A DNA stretch of 37,658 bases, from positions 1-37,658 of the forward strand of contig JAWOJB010000100.1 in the NCBI GenBank assembly GCA_046484325.1, in the 5' to 3' direction. This DNA comes from JAWOJB01 sp046484325 (lineage in GTDB: Bacteria > Actinomycetota > Acidimicrobiia > Spongiisociales > ZC4RG35). The notes beneath the pieces were generated by a model that was given only the letters and a program-made list of their open reading frames with translations, had not been told where the DNA came from and made no database searches. This document shows positions 1 through 6,986 of this stretch, one piece after another (position 1 is the stretch's first letter; every line of letters begins with the position of its first letter). The translations under genes and the position numbers were made by a program.

Positions 1-2
1 TG

Positions 3-668
3 TTCCTGGTCGACTCGACACTCCATCGAAGCGGCAGCGGGGGGTGGGGGATGGTGTCGGGTGTGGAGGGCTCGGTGGTGGAGGAGGCGTTGTTCGAGCG
101 GGCCGACTCCTTCCCCACTCCCCCCGACGGCGACCGAGGCACGATCGGCCGACGGCTGGCCGACGCCCTGGTCTCGGTGTGTGAGGACTCAATCGCCGGC
201 GACGGCCGGGACGGGGAGGCCACCGTGGCGACCACCGTCTTCGTCGACGCCGCACTCGCCGCCCCCACCCGAGGCGAGGCGGGAGCAGAGGTGGCCTCCG
301 GCCCCCGGGTCGGACCCCTCACCCTCGAACAGATCCTGTGCGGCGGCACCGTCGAGGTCACCGCCGTCACCGCCGACGGCATCCCGCTGGCCTTTGGGCG
401 GCGGAGCCGGGTCATCCGCCCACGGTTGCGCCGCTACGTCCTTCACCGGGACGGGGGCTGTGTTGCCGACGGCTGCACCTCCCGCTACCGGCTCCAACCC
501 CACCACGTCATCCCTTGGTCCGAAGGTGGGCGAACCGACCCCGACAACCTCGCCACCCTCTGTTGGTACCACCATCACGTCGTCGTCCACCGCCACGGCT
601 ACCGGATCGACCCGACCAGCCCACCCCACCGGCGCCGCTTCCTCCCACTCGGCCACGACCCACCCTGA
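3..668 (+). CDS. DUF222/HNH endonuclease, C-terminal part (5' end outside window)
   Basis: The reading frame is open from the first bases of the window, so this is the C-terminal part (about 221 residues) of a longer protein. The early part (GGWGMVSG, then RLADALV) looks like the end of a DUF222 domain. The last 100 residues hold a full HNH nuclease motif: a CVADGC cysteine pair, PHHVIPWSEGG, then DNLATLCWYHHHVVVH with the Asn and final His metal ligands. In the 13E12/DUF222 family this architecture is common and highly repeated in actinobacterial genomes; its role is not settled, with links to mobile DNA. An internal ATG at position 51 is unlikely to be the true start, because the family N-terminus lies upstream. 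The family assignment is secure; the function is not. Confidence 0.85.
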   Translation, partial: FLVDSTLHRSGSGGWGMVSGVEGSVVEEALFERADSFPTPPDGDRGTIGRRLADALVSVCEDSIAGDGRDGEATVATTVFVDAALAAPTRGEAGAEVASGPRVGPLTLEQILCGGTVEVTAVTADGIPLAFGRRSRVIRPRLRRYVLHRDGGCVADGCTSRYRLQPHHVIPWSEGGRTDPDNLATLCWYHHHVVVHRHGYRIDPTSPPHRRRFLPLGHDPP

Positions 669-680
669 CCAGGGTTGCGC

Positions 681-770
681 CTGCCGGCGAGCGTCGGCGA
701 GCCGGCCTGGCACGTGGTTTGTCCCCCACGAAGTGGGGGAAGGTCCCTGCCGGCGAGCGAAGCGAGCCGG
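681..770. repeat. Two near-identical GC-rich repeats around a hairpin in the HNH-mgtE spacer
   Basis: The segment CTGCCGGCGAGCG followed by CGAGCCGG occurs twice, at 681-705 and 747-770. Between them is a perfect hairpin, CCCCCAC-GAA-GTGGGGG (723-739). The repeats are imperfect palindromes of the GCGAGCGAAGCGAGC type, which resembles dispersed intergenic repeats. The hairpin lies 55 bases after the HNH stop and could act as a terminator, although no T-tract follows it. The rest of 669-944 shows no gene and no recognisable Mg2+ riboswitch. A Shine-Dalgarno GAGGAG at 932-937 serves mgtE. Confidence 0.5.
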
Positions 771-944
771 GAGGTAGGGGGGACCCCACTATCGTTCCCC
801 TGGCTCGGGCGCTCCCGAGCCCACGAAGAGGAGGTGTTCGGCCGATGGCCGACGACAGTCACCAGCCCATGAACCGGTGGCCCTCCTCGCCCGCATTCTG
901 CTGAGCGGGGTCCGGCGGCCGCCGGCCGACCGAGGAGTCCGTTC

Positions 945-2270
945 ATGACCGATCTCGCCGAGTGGACCCGATCGGCCGATCTCGACGCCCTCCGGGAGTG
1001 GATCGAGCAGACCGGAACGCTCGACATCGCCGAGGACATCGCCCGTTTGGAGCCCGATGAGCGGGCGCTGACGTTCCGTCTGCTACCTCGCGACCGTGCT
1101 CTGACAGTCTTCGAGGCGCTCGACCCGGTCCATCAGCAGGACGTCCTCGAGGCACTCCGGGACGAGCGGGTCGTCCAGATCATGGAGGCGCTCGATCCCG
1201 ACGATCGGGCCCGGCTCTTCGAGGAGATGCCGGCCAAGGTCGTCCGGAGGGTGCTGGCAGGCCTGAGCCCGCTCGAGCGCTCGTACACCGCCGCCCTGCT
1301 GGGCTATCCGGAGGACTCGGCCGGGCGGATCATGACGCCCGAGTTCGTCCTGCTGAGGGCCTCGATGACGGCCGCGGATGCCCTCGCCAAGATCCGCCGG
1401 ACCCCGAGCGAGCCCGAGACGCTCACGATGATGCCGGTCGGCGACGATCAGCGCCGGCTGTTGGGGGTGGTGCGGCTCGCCCGGCTCGTGCAGGCGCCGC
1501 CCAGCCGGGCGGTGTCCGAGCTCGTGGAAGAGGAAACCTATCGCGTCTCGGCGTTTGACGATCAGGAAGCCGCCGCCCGGCTCGTGGCCGAGGCCGATCT
1601 GCTGTCGTTGCCGGTGGTCGACTCCGAGGACCGGGTGGTGGGGGTGATCACCGTCGACGACGCCATGCGGATCCTCGAAGAGGAGGTCACCGAGGATCTC
1701 CACCTCGCCGGAGGCACCGAGCCGCTGGGCCGGCCGTACTTCTCGGTGACGGTGCGCCAGCTTGCCGCCAAGCGGGTGGTGTGGCTGCTCGCCCTGGTGG
1801 CGGCGGCGACGCTCACCGTCAACGTCCTCGGCTACTTCGAGGACACCCTCGCCAGCGTCGTGACGCTCGCCCTCTTCATCCCGCTCCTCACGGGCACGGG
1901 CGGCAACACGGGTGCCCAGGCGTCCACGGTGGTGATCAGGGCGATGGCGCTCGACGAGGTCCGCCTCGCCGACCTACCCAGGGTCGTGTGGCGGGAGGCG
2001 CGGGTGGGCCTGGTGCTGGGGAGCATGCTGGCTGTGATCGGGTTCCTTCCCGTCTCGATCTTCTTCGGCACCGACCTGGCGACGGTGGTGTCGTTGACCC
2101 TCCTGGCGGTGTGCGCGTGGGCGACTTTCGCCGGGTCGATGCTGCCGTTGCTCGCCAAGCGGGTGGGGGTGGACCCGGCGGTGATGTCGGCGCCGCTCAT
2201 CACCACGCTCGTCGATGCCACCGGCCTCCTGATGTACTTCCTGATCGCCCGGGCCATCCTCGGGATCTGA
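945..2270 (+). CDS. mgtE: Magnesium transporter MgtE
   Basis: This is a 441-residue MgtE-family Mg2+ channel/transporter of the inner membrane. The N-terminal helical superhelix domain spans about residues 1-125. Two CBS domains follow (about 130-255), starting after the linker GYPEDSAGRIMTPEF (120-134). The membrane domain starts near Lys276 and has about five helices. It includes the conserved PLLTGTGGNTGAQ stretch (from 313) and, in the last helix, DATGLLMYF with Asp424, which should match the Mg2+-selective pore aspartate of Thermus MgtE. In known MgtE the cytosolic domains sense Mg2+ and gate the pore. The length is normal for the family. The ATG is preceded by GAGGAG with 7-base spacing. 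The gene stands alone on its strand, 27 bases before a tRNA. Confidence 0.95.
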   Translation: MTDLAEWTRSADLDALREWIEQTGTLDIAEDIARLEPDERALTFRLLPRDRALTVFEALDPVHQQDVLEALRDERVVQIMEALDPDDRARLFEEMPAKVVRRVLAGLSPLERSYTAALLGYPEDSAGRIMTPEFVLLRASMTAADALAKIRRTPSEPETLTMMPVGDDQRRLLGVVRLARLVQAPPSRAVSELVEEETYRVSAFDDQEAAARLVAEADLLSLPVVDSEDRVVGVITVDDAMRILEEEVTEDLHLAGGTEPLGRPYFSVTVRQLAAKRVVWLLALVAAATLTVNVLGYFEDTLASVVTLALFIPLLTGTGGNTGAQASTVVIRAMALDEVRLADLPRVVWREARVGLVLGSMLAVIGFLPVSIFFGTDLATVVSLTLLAVCAWATFAGSMLPLLAKRVGVDPAVMSAPLITTLVDATGLLMYFLIARAILGI

Positions 2271-2297
2271 GTGGCAACATCGGCCGGAGCACCACCC

Positions 2298-2384
2298 GCC
2301 CGGGTGGCGGAATCGGGAGACGCAGAGGTCTTAAACACCTCGGTCCGAGAGGACGTGTGGGTTCGAATCCCACCCCGGGCACCA
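2298..2384 (+). tRNA. tRNA-Leu (anticodon UAA)
   Basis: A full cloverleaf with a long class II variable arm can be folded. The acceptor stem pairs GCCCGGG (2298-2304) with CCCGGGC (2374-2380). The D-stem is GCG/CGC (2307-2309 with 2321-2323). The anticodon stem GAGGT/ACCTC (2325-2329 with 2337-2341) holds the loop CTTAAAC, so the anticodon is TAA. The T-arm is GTGGG-TTCGAAT-CCCAC (2357-2373). The CCA end is encoded in the DNA (2382-2384). The long variable arm and UAA anticodon identify leucine. I found no second copy of its 3' end in the window, so there is no sign that it is a used integration site. Confidence 0.96.
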
Positions 2385-3002
2385 CGAAATATCAGGTAGG
2401 GGGTCTGGAGAGGCTGAGGAGATCGCCGCCTCGTCACGGATTGGTCATGATGCCGGCGCTCTCTTTACGGCGCTCGTGAGCGAGCATGAGCAGCGAGGAA
2501 CGACTCCATCGGTCTATCTGTCCTTGCCGTCTGATGACTGGCAGCGGGTTACCGGAATATCGCGGCCAGTGTGCCCAACTACGACGTCCTGGATGCTGAC
2601 ACGGCTATCGAGATCGTGAGGCGATTGGTGAACCCGGTCTCTTCCGGGCTGACGAACGGGTCGTGGGATCCCGATCGTCTGGAATGGATGTCGAGGTGAC
2701 GCGCGACGCCACCGAGTTGCACAGCGCGACCGCAGCTCCACGCCGATTCGAGCTGAAGGTTGATGATTGAGCACGACACCGAACCTTCAGACGTTCTGAA
2801 GGTTCGTGACGGCCGGGAGCTACGCCTCGAGAGCCGCCCGTGGGAGGGAGGCTCGCCCGATTCGTCTAGGCGGATCTTCTGGCGGGTGGGGCGTGACGGG
2901 GGGGTATCCACAGGCACGAGCCATCGCGCTGATTCCGCGAAACCCCTGCCAGCAGGCACTACTGAGCACCAGCCAGAACCAGCCAGCACGGCCAGAGAGC
3001 AA
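2385..3002. other. Spacer without a convincing gene; possible decayed DNA
   Basis: No open frame here has convincing protein character. The best candidates are two tiny overlapping frames. One runs from GTG 2571 to 2699 (42 codons, including TAIEIVRRLVNPVSSG). The other runs from GTG 2696 to 2770 (24 codons) and overlaps the first by GTGA. Both lack good ribosome-binding sites. Position 2696 does not fall in the frame of the first, so they cannot be one gene without a frameshift. By eye the base composition is less GC-rich than in the flanking genes. With the tRNA fragment at its right edge, the stretch reads as remnant or imported DNA. That is inference. Confidence 0.35.
2780..2806. repeat. 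Perfect 12-bp inverted repeat with 3-base loop
   Basis: CGAACCTTCAGA (2780-2791) and TCTGAAGGTTCG (2795-2806) are exact reverse complements separated by CGT. A partial third copy, CTGAAGGTT, lies just upstream at about 2753-2761. No T-tract follows on either strand, so it is not a standard intrinsic terminator. It could be an operator, a terminator for a lost gene, or a mobile-element end. The pairing is seen directly; the role is unknown. Confidence 0.6.
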
Positions 3003-3047
3003 CTCATGACCCGAAGGTCGCGGGTTCAACTCCCGCTCCCGCTACTA
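3003..3047 (+). pseudogene. 3' fragment of an initiator tRNA-Met gene
   Basis: The bases CTCATGACCCGAAGGTC are followed by a complete T-arm, GCGGG-TTCAACT-CCCGC (3020-3036), and then by a 3' acceptor strand TCCCGCT with ACTA. This closely follows the 3' half of bacterial tRNA-fMet, whose anticodon region reads CTCATAACCCGAAGGTC. No matching 5' half (an AGCGGGA acceptor strand or a D-arm) precedes it, and the end is CTA instead of CCA, so it cannot be a working tRNA. Such 3' tRNA pieces are the usual scar left when an integrating element carries the attachment site. That history is inference; the similarity was judged from memory. Confidence 0.7.
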
Positions 3048-3104
3048 CCGGAAAACCCAGGCACTGCCCCGAGTGTTCTGGACTCCGGACCGGGCCCTGC
3101 AACG

Positions 3105-3773
3105 TCACTGGGAGCCCCGCGGTGGTCCCACCAGACCGGACTCGTAGGCGAGGACGATCGCTTGACTGCGGTCGCGCAGGCCGAGTTTGGTCAGGATGTG
3201 GCCGACGTGGGTCTTGGCGGTGGCCTCGCTGATGAAGAGCGCCTCGGCGATCTCTGCGTTGGAGACCCCGCTTGCCAGCAGAGTGAGGACTTCAATCTCG
3301 CGTGGGGTGAGTGTCTTGCGGAGCTGCTCGGGCGGTGGTGCGGATGGGACAGGGGCGCGGGCGAACTCCTCGATGAGCGATCTGGTGACCTCGGGTGCGA
3401 TCAGCGCGTTGCCTCGGCTGACGACTCGTAGTGCTTCGGCGAGCTGTTCGGGTGGGGTGTTCTTCAACAAGAACCCACTGGCACCGGCGCGTAGGGCTTC
3501 GAACACATACTCGTCCAGTCGGAAGGTCGTGACCACGATCACCTGGGGGCCGTCGGCGGCGACGATCCGCCGGGTTGCCTCGATCCCGTCGAGACCGGGC
3601 ATTCGGATGTCCATGAGGACGATGTCGGCGACGCCGGTGGCGGCGAACTCGACGGCAGCCTGACCGTCGCCGGCTTCACCGACGACTTCGATATCGGGCT
3701 CCGCCTCGAGGATCATGGTGAAGCCCCGGCGGACCAGTGCTTCGTCGTCTGCGATGAGCACCCGGATGGTCAT
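3105..3773 (-). CDS. NarL/FixJ-family response regulator
   Basis: This 222-residue DNA-binding response regulator has an N-terminal receiver domain (about 1-120) with the acidic pair Asp9-Asp10 and the phospho-acceptor Asp55 in VLMDIRMPGLDG. The conserved Lys lies in FLLKNTP. A LuxR-type helix-turn-helix follows (about 152-215; LTPREIEVLTLLASG, then SEATAKTHVGHIL). Its start overlaps the stop of the upstream histidine kinase gene by 4 bases (ATGA), so the two are translationally coupled partners. The signal and target genes cannot be read from the sequence. The divergent membrane protein gene at 5140 is a plausible target, as in many such trios. No gene follows on this strand before the tRNA fragment. 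Confidence 0.93.
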   Translation of the reverse strand: MTIRVLIADDEALVRRGFTMILEAEPDIEVVGEAGDGQAAVEFAATGVADIVLMDIRMPGLDGIEATRRIVAADGPQVIVVTTFRLDEYVFEALRAGASGFLLKNTPPEQLAEALRVVSRGNALIAPEVTRSLIEEFARAPVPSAPPPEQLRKTLTPREIEVLTLLASGVSNAEIAEALFISEATAKTHVGHILTKLGLRDRSQAIVLAYESGLVGPPRGSQ

Positions 3774-4975
3774 TCATCGCCCTTGACCGGTAGTTGGGCT
3801 TGTAGGCGGAAGCCTCGCTCGTCGCCGGGACCGGTGTACAGGGTGCCGTCGTGGATTGCCACTCGCTCGCGCATCCCGATGAGTCCGTTCCCGGGCTCCG
3901 GTTCACCGGTCAGGCCACTGCCGTCATCGGCGACTGTGATCTCGAGGCGCTCTCTATGTCGTGCGATGGTGATGTGCACGGTGCTCGCCTGGGCGTGCCT
4001 GCGGACGTTGGTGAGCGCCTCCTGGACGATCCGGTAGGCGGTGAGTTGGACCCCCGCTGGCAGGCGGTCCAGCTCCCCATCCATGTCGAGGACAACCTCG
4101 AGGCCGGAGCTACGAGCATCGGCGGCCAGCCCATGCACCTGGGTGAGGTCGGGCAGCGGCCCGATTCCTTGATCGTCTTCCTCCGTGCGCAGGACTCCGA
4201 GCATTCGGTGCATCTCGTCGAGCGCTTCCCGACCAAGGCGCTCGACGTCCAGCAGCGCCCGGTGCTGCGCGTCCTGCCCGGGCGTCAGGGTGCGGCGCGC
4301 AGCCCCTGCCTGGATCCCCATGGTGCTGATGGCGTGAGCGACGACGTCGTGAAGTTCCCGCGCGATGCGAGTGCGCTCGGCGGCGACGGCGGCGTGCAAC
4401 TCCAGACGGTGGGTCCGGGCGAGCAGAGCGGTGTGTTCCGCCGCCTCACCGGCCCGCTGTCGTTGGCGGTGCACCTCCTTGCCGACGAACCATGCGGCAC
4501 CGAGGAACAGCGCCGGCACGAGGACGTCCACCAGCGTCTTCTCGGCGAAGGTGAGGGACTGGAACACCACGGTGGCGAAGACCACCACTGTGGCCCCGAT
4601 GAGGGCGTTTCGCGGGCTGGCGTGCGCCGCCACCGCGTATGTGGCTACGAGCAGACCGAGCAGCAGTACGAACGTCGACTGATCGGCGTCCCCGACGACC
4701 CCGACCGCCAGCATTCCCAGACACACCACGATCAGGGCCGCCAACGGGAAAGTCCTGCGTGCCACCAGCGGCGTCGCCGCGACCGCGGAAAACAGTGTCA
4801 GCGGCAGGCGCGGGCCTGGCATGCCTGTCTGGAAGATTGGTTCCACCCAGATCTCGAACCAAGCGAGCAACAGCAGGCTGGCCGCCATCAGCCAGTCAGC
4901 GGGCCGGACGGTGGCCAGCACGGTGCGCACTGCTCCTGTATCCACTCCGTGAGCGTAGGTTGCGGTGGCCTTCAT
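3770..4975 (-). CDS. Sensor histidine kinase of the NarL-partner (HisKA_3) type
   Basis: This is a 401-residue membrane kinase. About five or six hydrophobic segments fill residues 25-165 (for example WLMAASLLLLAWF and TFVLLLGLLVATYAVAA), with no large extracellular sensor loop, so the signal is probably sensed in the membrane. A short coiled linker follows, then the HisKA_3 dimerisation domain, with phospho-accepting His209 in RIARELHDVVAH. The HATPase_c domain has an N-box (QEALTNVRRHA) and Gly-rich boxes (DDGSGL and GNGLIGMRERV). This is the DesK/LiaS-like class that pairs with NarL-type regulators, and the regulator gene follows with a 4-base overlap. The ATG start has no clear Shine-Dalgarno. 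The family is secure; the ligand is unknown. Confidence 0.92.
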   Translation of the reverse strand: MKATATYAHGVDTGAVRTVLATVRPADWLMAASLLLLAWFEIWVEPIFQTGMPGPRLPLTLFSAVAATPLVARRTFPLAALIVVCLGMLAVGVVGDADQSTFVLLLGLLVATYAVAAHASPRNALIGATVVVFATVVFQSLTFAEKTLVDVLVPALFLGAAWFVGKEVHRQRQRAGEAAEHTALLARTHRLELHAAVAAERTRIARELHDVVAHAISTMGIQAGAARRTLTPGQDAQHRALLDVERLGREALDEMHRMLGVLRTEEDDQGIGPLPDLTQVHGLAADARSSGLEVVLDMDGELDRLPAGVQLTAYRIVQEALTNVRRHAQASTVHITIARHRERLEITVADDGSGLTGEPEPGNGLIGMRERVAIHDGTLYTGPGDERGFRLQAQLPVKGDE

Positions 4976-5011
4976 CGCATCAGCCGCGGGGCGGATGCTG
5001 TGCCTCCATCT

Positions 5012-5026
5012 CGTGGCTGAGCCACG
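5012..5026. promoter_or_regulatory. Palindrome in the kinase/membrane-protein divergent region
   Basis: CGTGGC-TGA-GCCACG is a perfect hyphenated palindrome. It lies 37 bases upstream of the kinase start (minus) and 113 bases upstream of the membrane protein start (plus). Its place between divergent units suggests an operator, possibly for the adjacent response regulator. That is inference from position and symmetry only. Confidence 0.35.
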
Positions 5027-5139
5027 CGATCCAGCTACCTCTCAGGGTGGGGCAGAGAGTTCACCCGCACGCCGGACGACGCCGCCATCGGCCTGCCGTA
5101 CGGTCAGCACAGGTAACAACCGCTCGGAAAGGAGCACCC

Positions 5140-5763
5140 ATGGATCGCCAACGCCGAGCCCTGCCGGTACTTGCCATGCTCACCGGACTCGCCTGGATGG
5201 CTGCCGTCTTGCTGGTCGCCGCCAACCCCAAGGACATCAGTCTCGCGGGAGATCTCGCCTACGACCGGGCCAACCGGGTCCACACCGTGGCACTGGTGCT
5301 CCTGCTGGCAACGGCGATCGTGGTGTACCGCACGATCCGCGCCGCCGGACTTCCCGGCGTTCGGGCCGCCGGGGTGCTGGTGGTCGGTGCGGTGCTCATG
5401 CTGGCGGGCAACGCCGTGTCGTTTTGGGGTGCACTCGTCGTGGGACAGCAGTCGGACCAGTTCTGGGGCGGATGGGTCGGATGGCTCACCTTCTTGCCGG
5501 GACAGTTGCTTCTTCTGGGCGCCTTCATCGGCCTTGGCCGAGCTGCGAGACAGTGGCCGAACGTCAGCCCGATTCAGCGCTGGTCGATGGGCCTCGTTGG
5601 GCTGTTCCTCACCATCACGACCGCAACATGGGCGGTGTCACCAGCCGTCACCCTCGCTCCCGCCCTGCTGGCGGCATTTGCCCTCCTTGCGACGGGCATG
5701 GGCGTAGCCCAGGCAGCCAGAACCGATCTACCCGAACCCGCCATGACCGGCGGGCACGAGTAA
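5140..5763 (+). CDS. Six-helix integral membrane protein of unknown function
   Basis: This 207-residue protein is almost entirely hydrophobic. About six membrane helices can be seen, at roughly residues 8-27, 46-66, 75-101, 112-133, 147-167 and 168-193, with Arg-rich short loops between them. No family motif is recognised. The frame is open far upstream, but the ATG at 5140 is preceded by GGAAAGGAG at good spacing and begins a normal membrane-protein N-terminus, so I take this start. It is divergent from the two-component genes and may be their target or a co-sensor; that is inference from position. A GC-rich hairpin follows at 5784-5808. Confidence 0.8.
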   Translation: MDRQRRALPVLAMLTGLAWMAAVLLVAANPKDISLAGDLAYDRANRVHTVALVLLLATAIVVYRTIRAAGLPGVRAAGVLVVGAVLMLAGNAVSFWGALVVGQQSDQFWGGWVGWLTFLPGQLLLLGAFIGLGRAARQWPNVSPIQRWSMGLVGLFLTITTATWAVSPAVTLAPALLAAFALLATGMGVAQAARTDLPEPAMTGGHE

Positions 5764-5783
5764 GCCATCCCGCGGCGAGCTGA

Positions 5784-5808
5784 CGCCGCCTGTACGGCTA
5801 GGGCGGCG
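5784..5808 (+). terminator. GC-rich hairpin after the membrane protein gene
   Basis: CGCCGCC (5784-5790) pairs with GGCGGCG (5802-5808) across an 11-base loop, 20 bases beyond the stop codon. There is no T-tract, which is common for terminator-like hairpins in high-GC actinobacteria. The call rests on position and stem strength. Confidence 0.4.
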
Positions 5809-5819
5809 GGACTGGCATT

Positions 5820-5839
5820 ACAGGCCTCATGAGACCTGT
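5820..5839. promoter_or_regulatory. 20-bp near-perfect palindrome, candidate operator
   Basis: ACAGGCCTCATGAGACCTGT is symmetric at nine of ten base-pair positions and contains CTCATGAG at its centre. This is the shape of a dimeric repressor site. It lies between the membrane protein terminator and the mini-ORF/secreted protein unit that starts at 5960. The bound protein is unknown. Confidence 0.35.
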
Positions 5840-5959
5840 CACCGGCCGGCTGAGGGTTGGGGGATCAGCAATGGAATGAAGATTCGCCCTGCCACTCAGA
5901 GGCGGGATTGTGGAGCGTTCAAAGGGAGGTGGAAATCAGGCGGCATTGGAGGTGCACAC

Positions 5960-6010
5960 ATGAGACAGGAACCTGGAAACAGACGACAAGACTGGAAGAT
6001 GACAAGATGA
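5960..6010 (+). CDS. Mini-ORF (16 codons) coupled to the secreted protein gene
   Basis: An ATG at 5960 follows a textbook Shine-Dalgarno (GGAGG, 5948-5952) at 7 bases and opens a 16-codon frame rich in Arg, Gln and Lys. Its TGA (6008-6010) overlaps the ATG of the next gene (6007) as ATGA. The downstream gene has only a weak ribosome-binding site of its own, so translation of the mini-ORF may deliver ribosomes to it. It could be a leader peptide or only a translational enhancer. Whether the peptide itself matters is unknown. Confidence 0.4.
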   Translation: MRQEPGNRRQDWKMTR

Positions 6011-6231
6011 GAAGGCGGATTTCCATCGCCGTGGCCGTTGCTGTGGCTTCGCTCGGCGTTGGCCTCGCACCGGCCGGTGCACAGCCAAGTCAGTACGCAA
6101 GCTGCGTGGTCCTACTCGGTACACACGGAGAGTTGGGCAATCCTGGCGAGTACCAACGAACAGTCCACGACCCATCGTTCGGGCAGAGATCAGTCAAGTT
6201 CGTCGCGTTGCTTGACGACTGCACCGAATAG
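6007..6231 (+). CDS. Small secreted protein of unknown function
   Basis: The 74-residue product begins with a clear Sec signal peptide: MRRR, then a hydrophobic stretch of about 17 residues, then a probable cleavage site after APAGA (about residue 25). The mature part of about 49 residues has two Cys (in YASCVVLLG and near the C-terminus in LLDDCTE), which could form a disulfide outside the cell. I recognise no family. The frame stays open upstream without a stop back to about 5857, but a longer version would bury the signal peptide, so the ATG at 6007 is preferred. It appears to be read by re-initiation after the mini-ORF that overlaps it. Confidence 0.55.
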   Translation: MRRRISIAVAVAVASLGVGLAPAGAQPSQYASCVVLLGTHGELGNPGEYQRTVHDPSFGQRSVKFVALLDDCTE

Positions 6232-6986
6232 GGCTTGGACGAGATGCCGGCCCAACTCTCCGATCACCGCAGCGAGGGCGTGGCCGGGATATGCGAGTAG
6301 ACAGAGACCGGGACTTGACGGCCTTCGCTTCGACGTTGAATCAGGCCCGCTCGACGTGGAGGTTGGCCTGCGGACCGGTGCAGGGACACCGCCCCTGAGC
6401 CGCGACAAAGCACTTCAGGGGCGGTGACCTGATGGAGTGATCGGCGGCAGCCTCACGGCGCTCCATGGGTGAGATCGATGCCTTCGTGACGTACGGCCCG
6501 GGAGGGGGCCACTGATGAAGATGCTCGACACCGCCGCCGCCCGTGCGCGGGTGCCCCGGGCTGGCCTGTCTGTCGACGAGTTCCGAGAATCGCTCTGACG
6601 ACTTGGGTGCTCTCTCTGGTGCCTGACTCACTCATACCAACGCATTCGGGGATGAAACCCGGACGACCGGCCATGGAGGCCAGAAGCGGCGTGATCTCTC
6701 AAGATCTACGACCCCTGTGCCGATGGCCGCGCCGGGCCAACCCGGCGTTACAACCGGGTGGACAGCCTCCACCATCTACCAGATCGTCATCGAGCTCGCC
6801 TACTTGTATAGCGGGTTGACACATGGGAGCCTTTTGGCACCCACGCGTGTCGTGGTGACGCCGTGGTCACAGACGCCGCATCACAGTCGGTACGGTTTGA
6901 TACCGTCCGATCAGGCAGGGTGGCGTTTGCCCTGGTCGGGACGCATGTGCGGCACCCGGCGACACCGGCCGTCACCGAGGGACGTC
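6232..6986. other. 755-base spacer; inverted repeats and mini-ORFs, no convincing gene
   Basis: No frame here has clear protein character. Two mini-ORFs overlap as ATGA: 6465-6515 (16 codons) and 6515-6598 (27 codons, including AGLSVDEFRESL). The second has GGAGGGGG close upstream. A TTGACA box at 6816-6821 has no matching -10 on its strand. The hairpin GGGAGCC-TTTT-GGCACCC lies at 6825-6842. ACGGT-TTGAT-ACCGT near 6892-6906 could end amt transcription on the minus strand. The spacer may hold remains of inserted DNA, but I cannot name any element. Confidence 0.35.
6387..6426. repeat. Perfect 12-bp inverted repeat with 16-base loop
   Basis: CACCGCCCCTGA (6387-6398) and TCAGGGGCGGTG (6415-6426) are exact reverse complements. 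No T-tract follows. The stem could form in RNA or mark a protein site; nothing beside it shows which. It lies in a gene-free spacer. Confidence 0.55.

Noticed and set aside
669..944. Possible Mg2+ riboswitch before mgtE
   Set aside because: I could not find the conserved M-box elements; only GC-rich repeats and one hairpin are present.
2200..2385. Minus-strand frame reading VPGVGFEPTRP
   Set aside because: This is the antisense of the tRNA-Leu gene; the GVGFEPT string is a well-known artefact of reading tRNA genes backwards.
2820..3029. Minus-strand frame beginning NPRPSGHELL
   Set aside because: Its first part is the antisense of the tRNA-fMet fragment, another known artefact. It does support the tRNA identity.
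6816..6842. TTGACA box and hairpin as a promoter or insertion-sequence end
   Set aside because: There is no -10 at proper spacing, no second end and no transposase.
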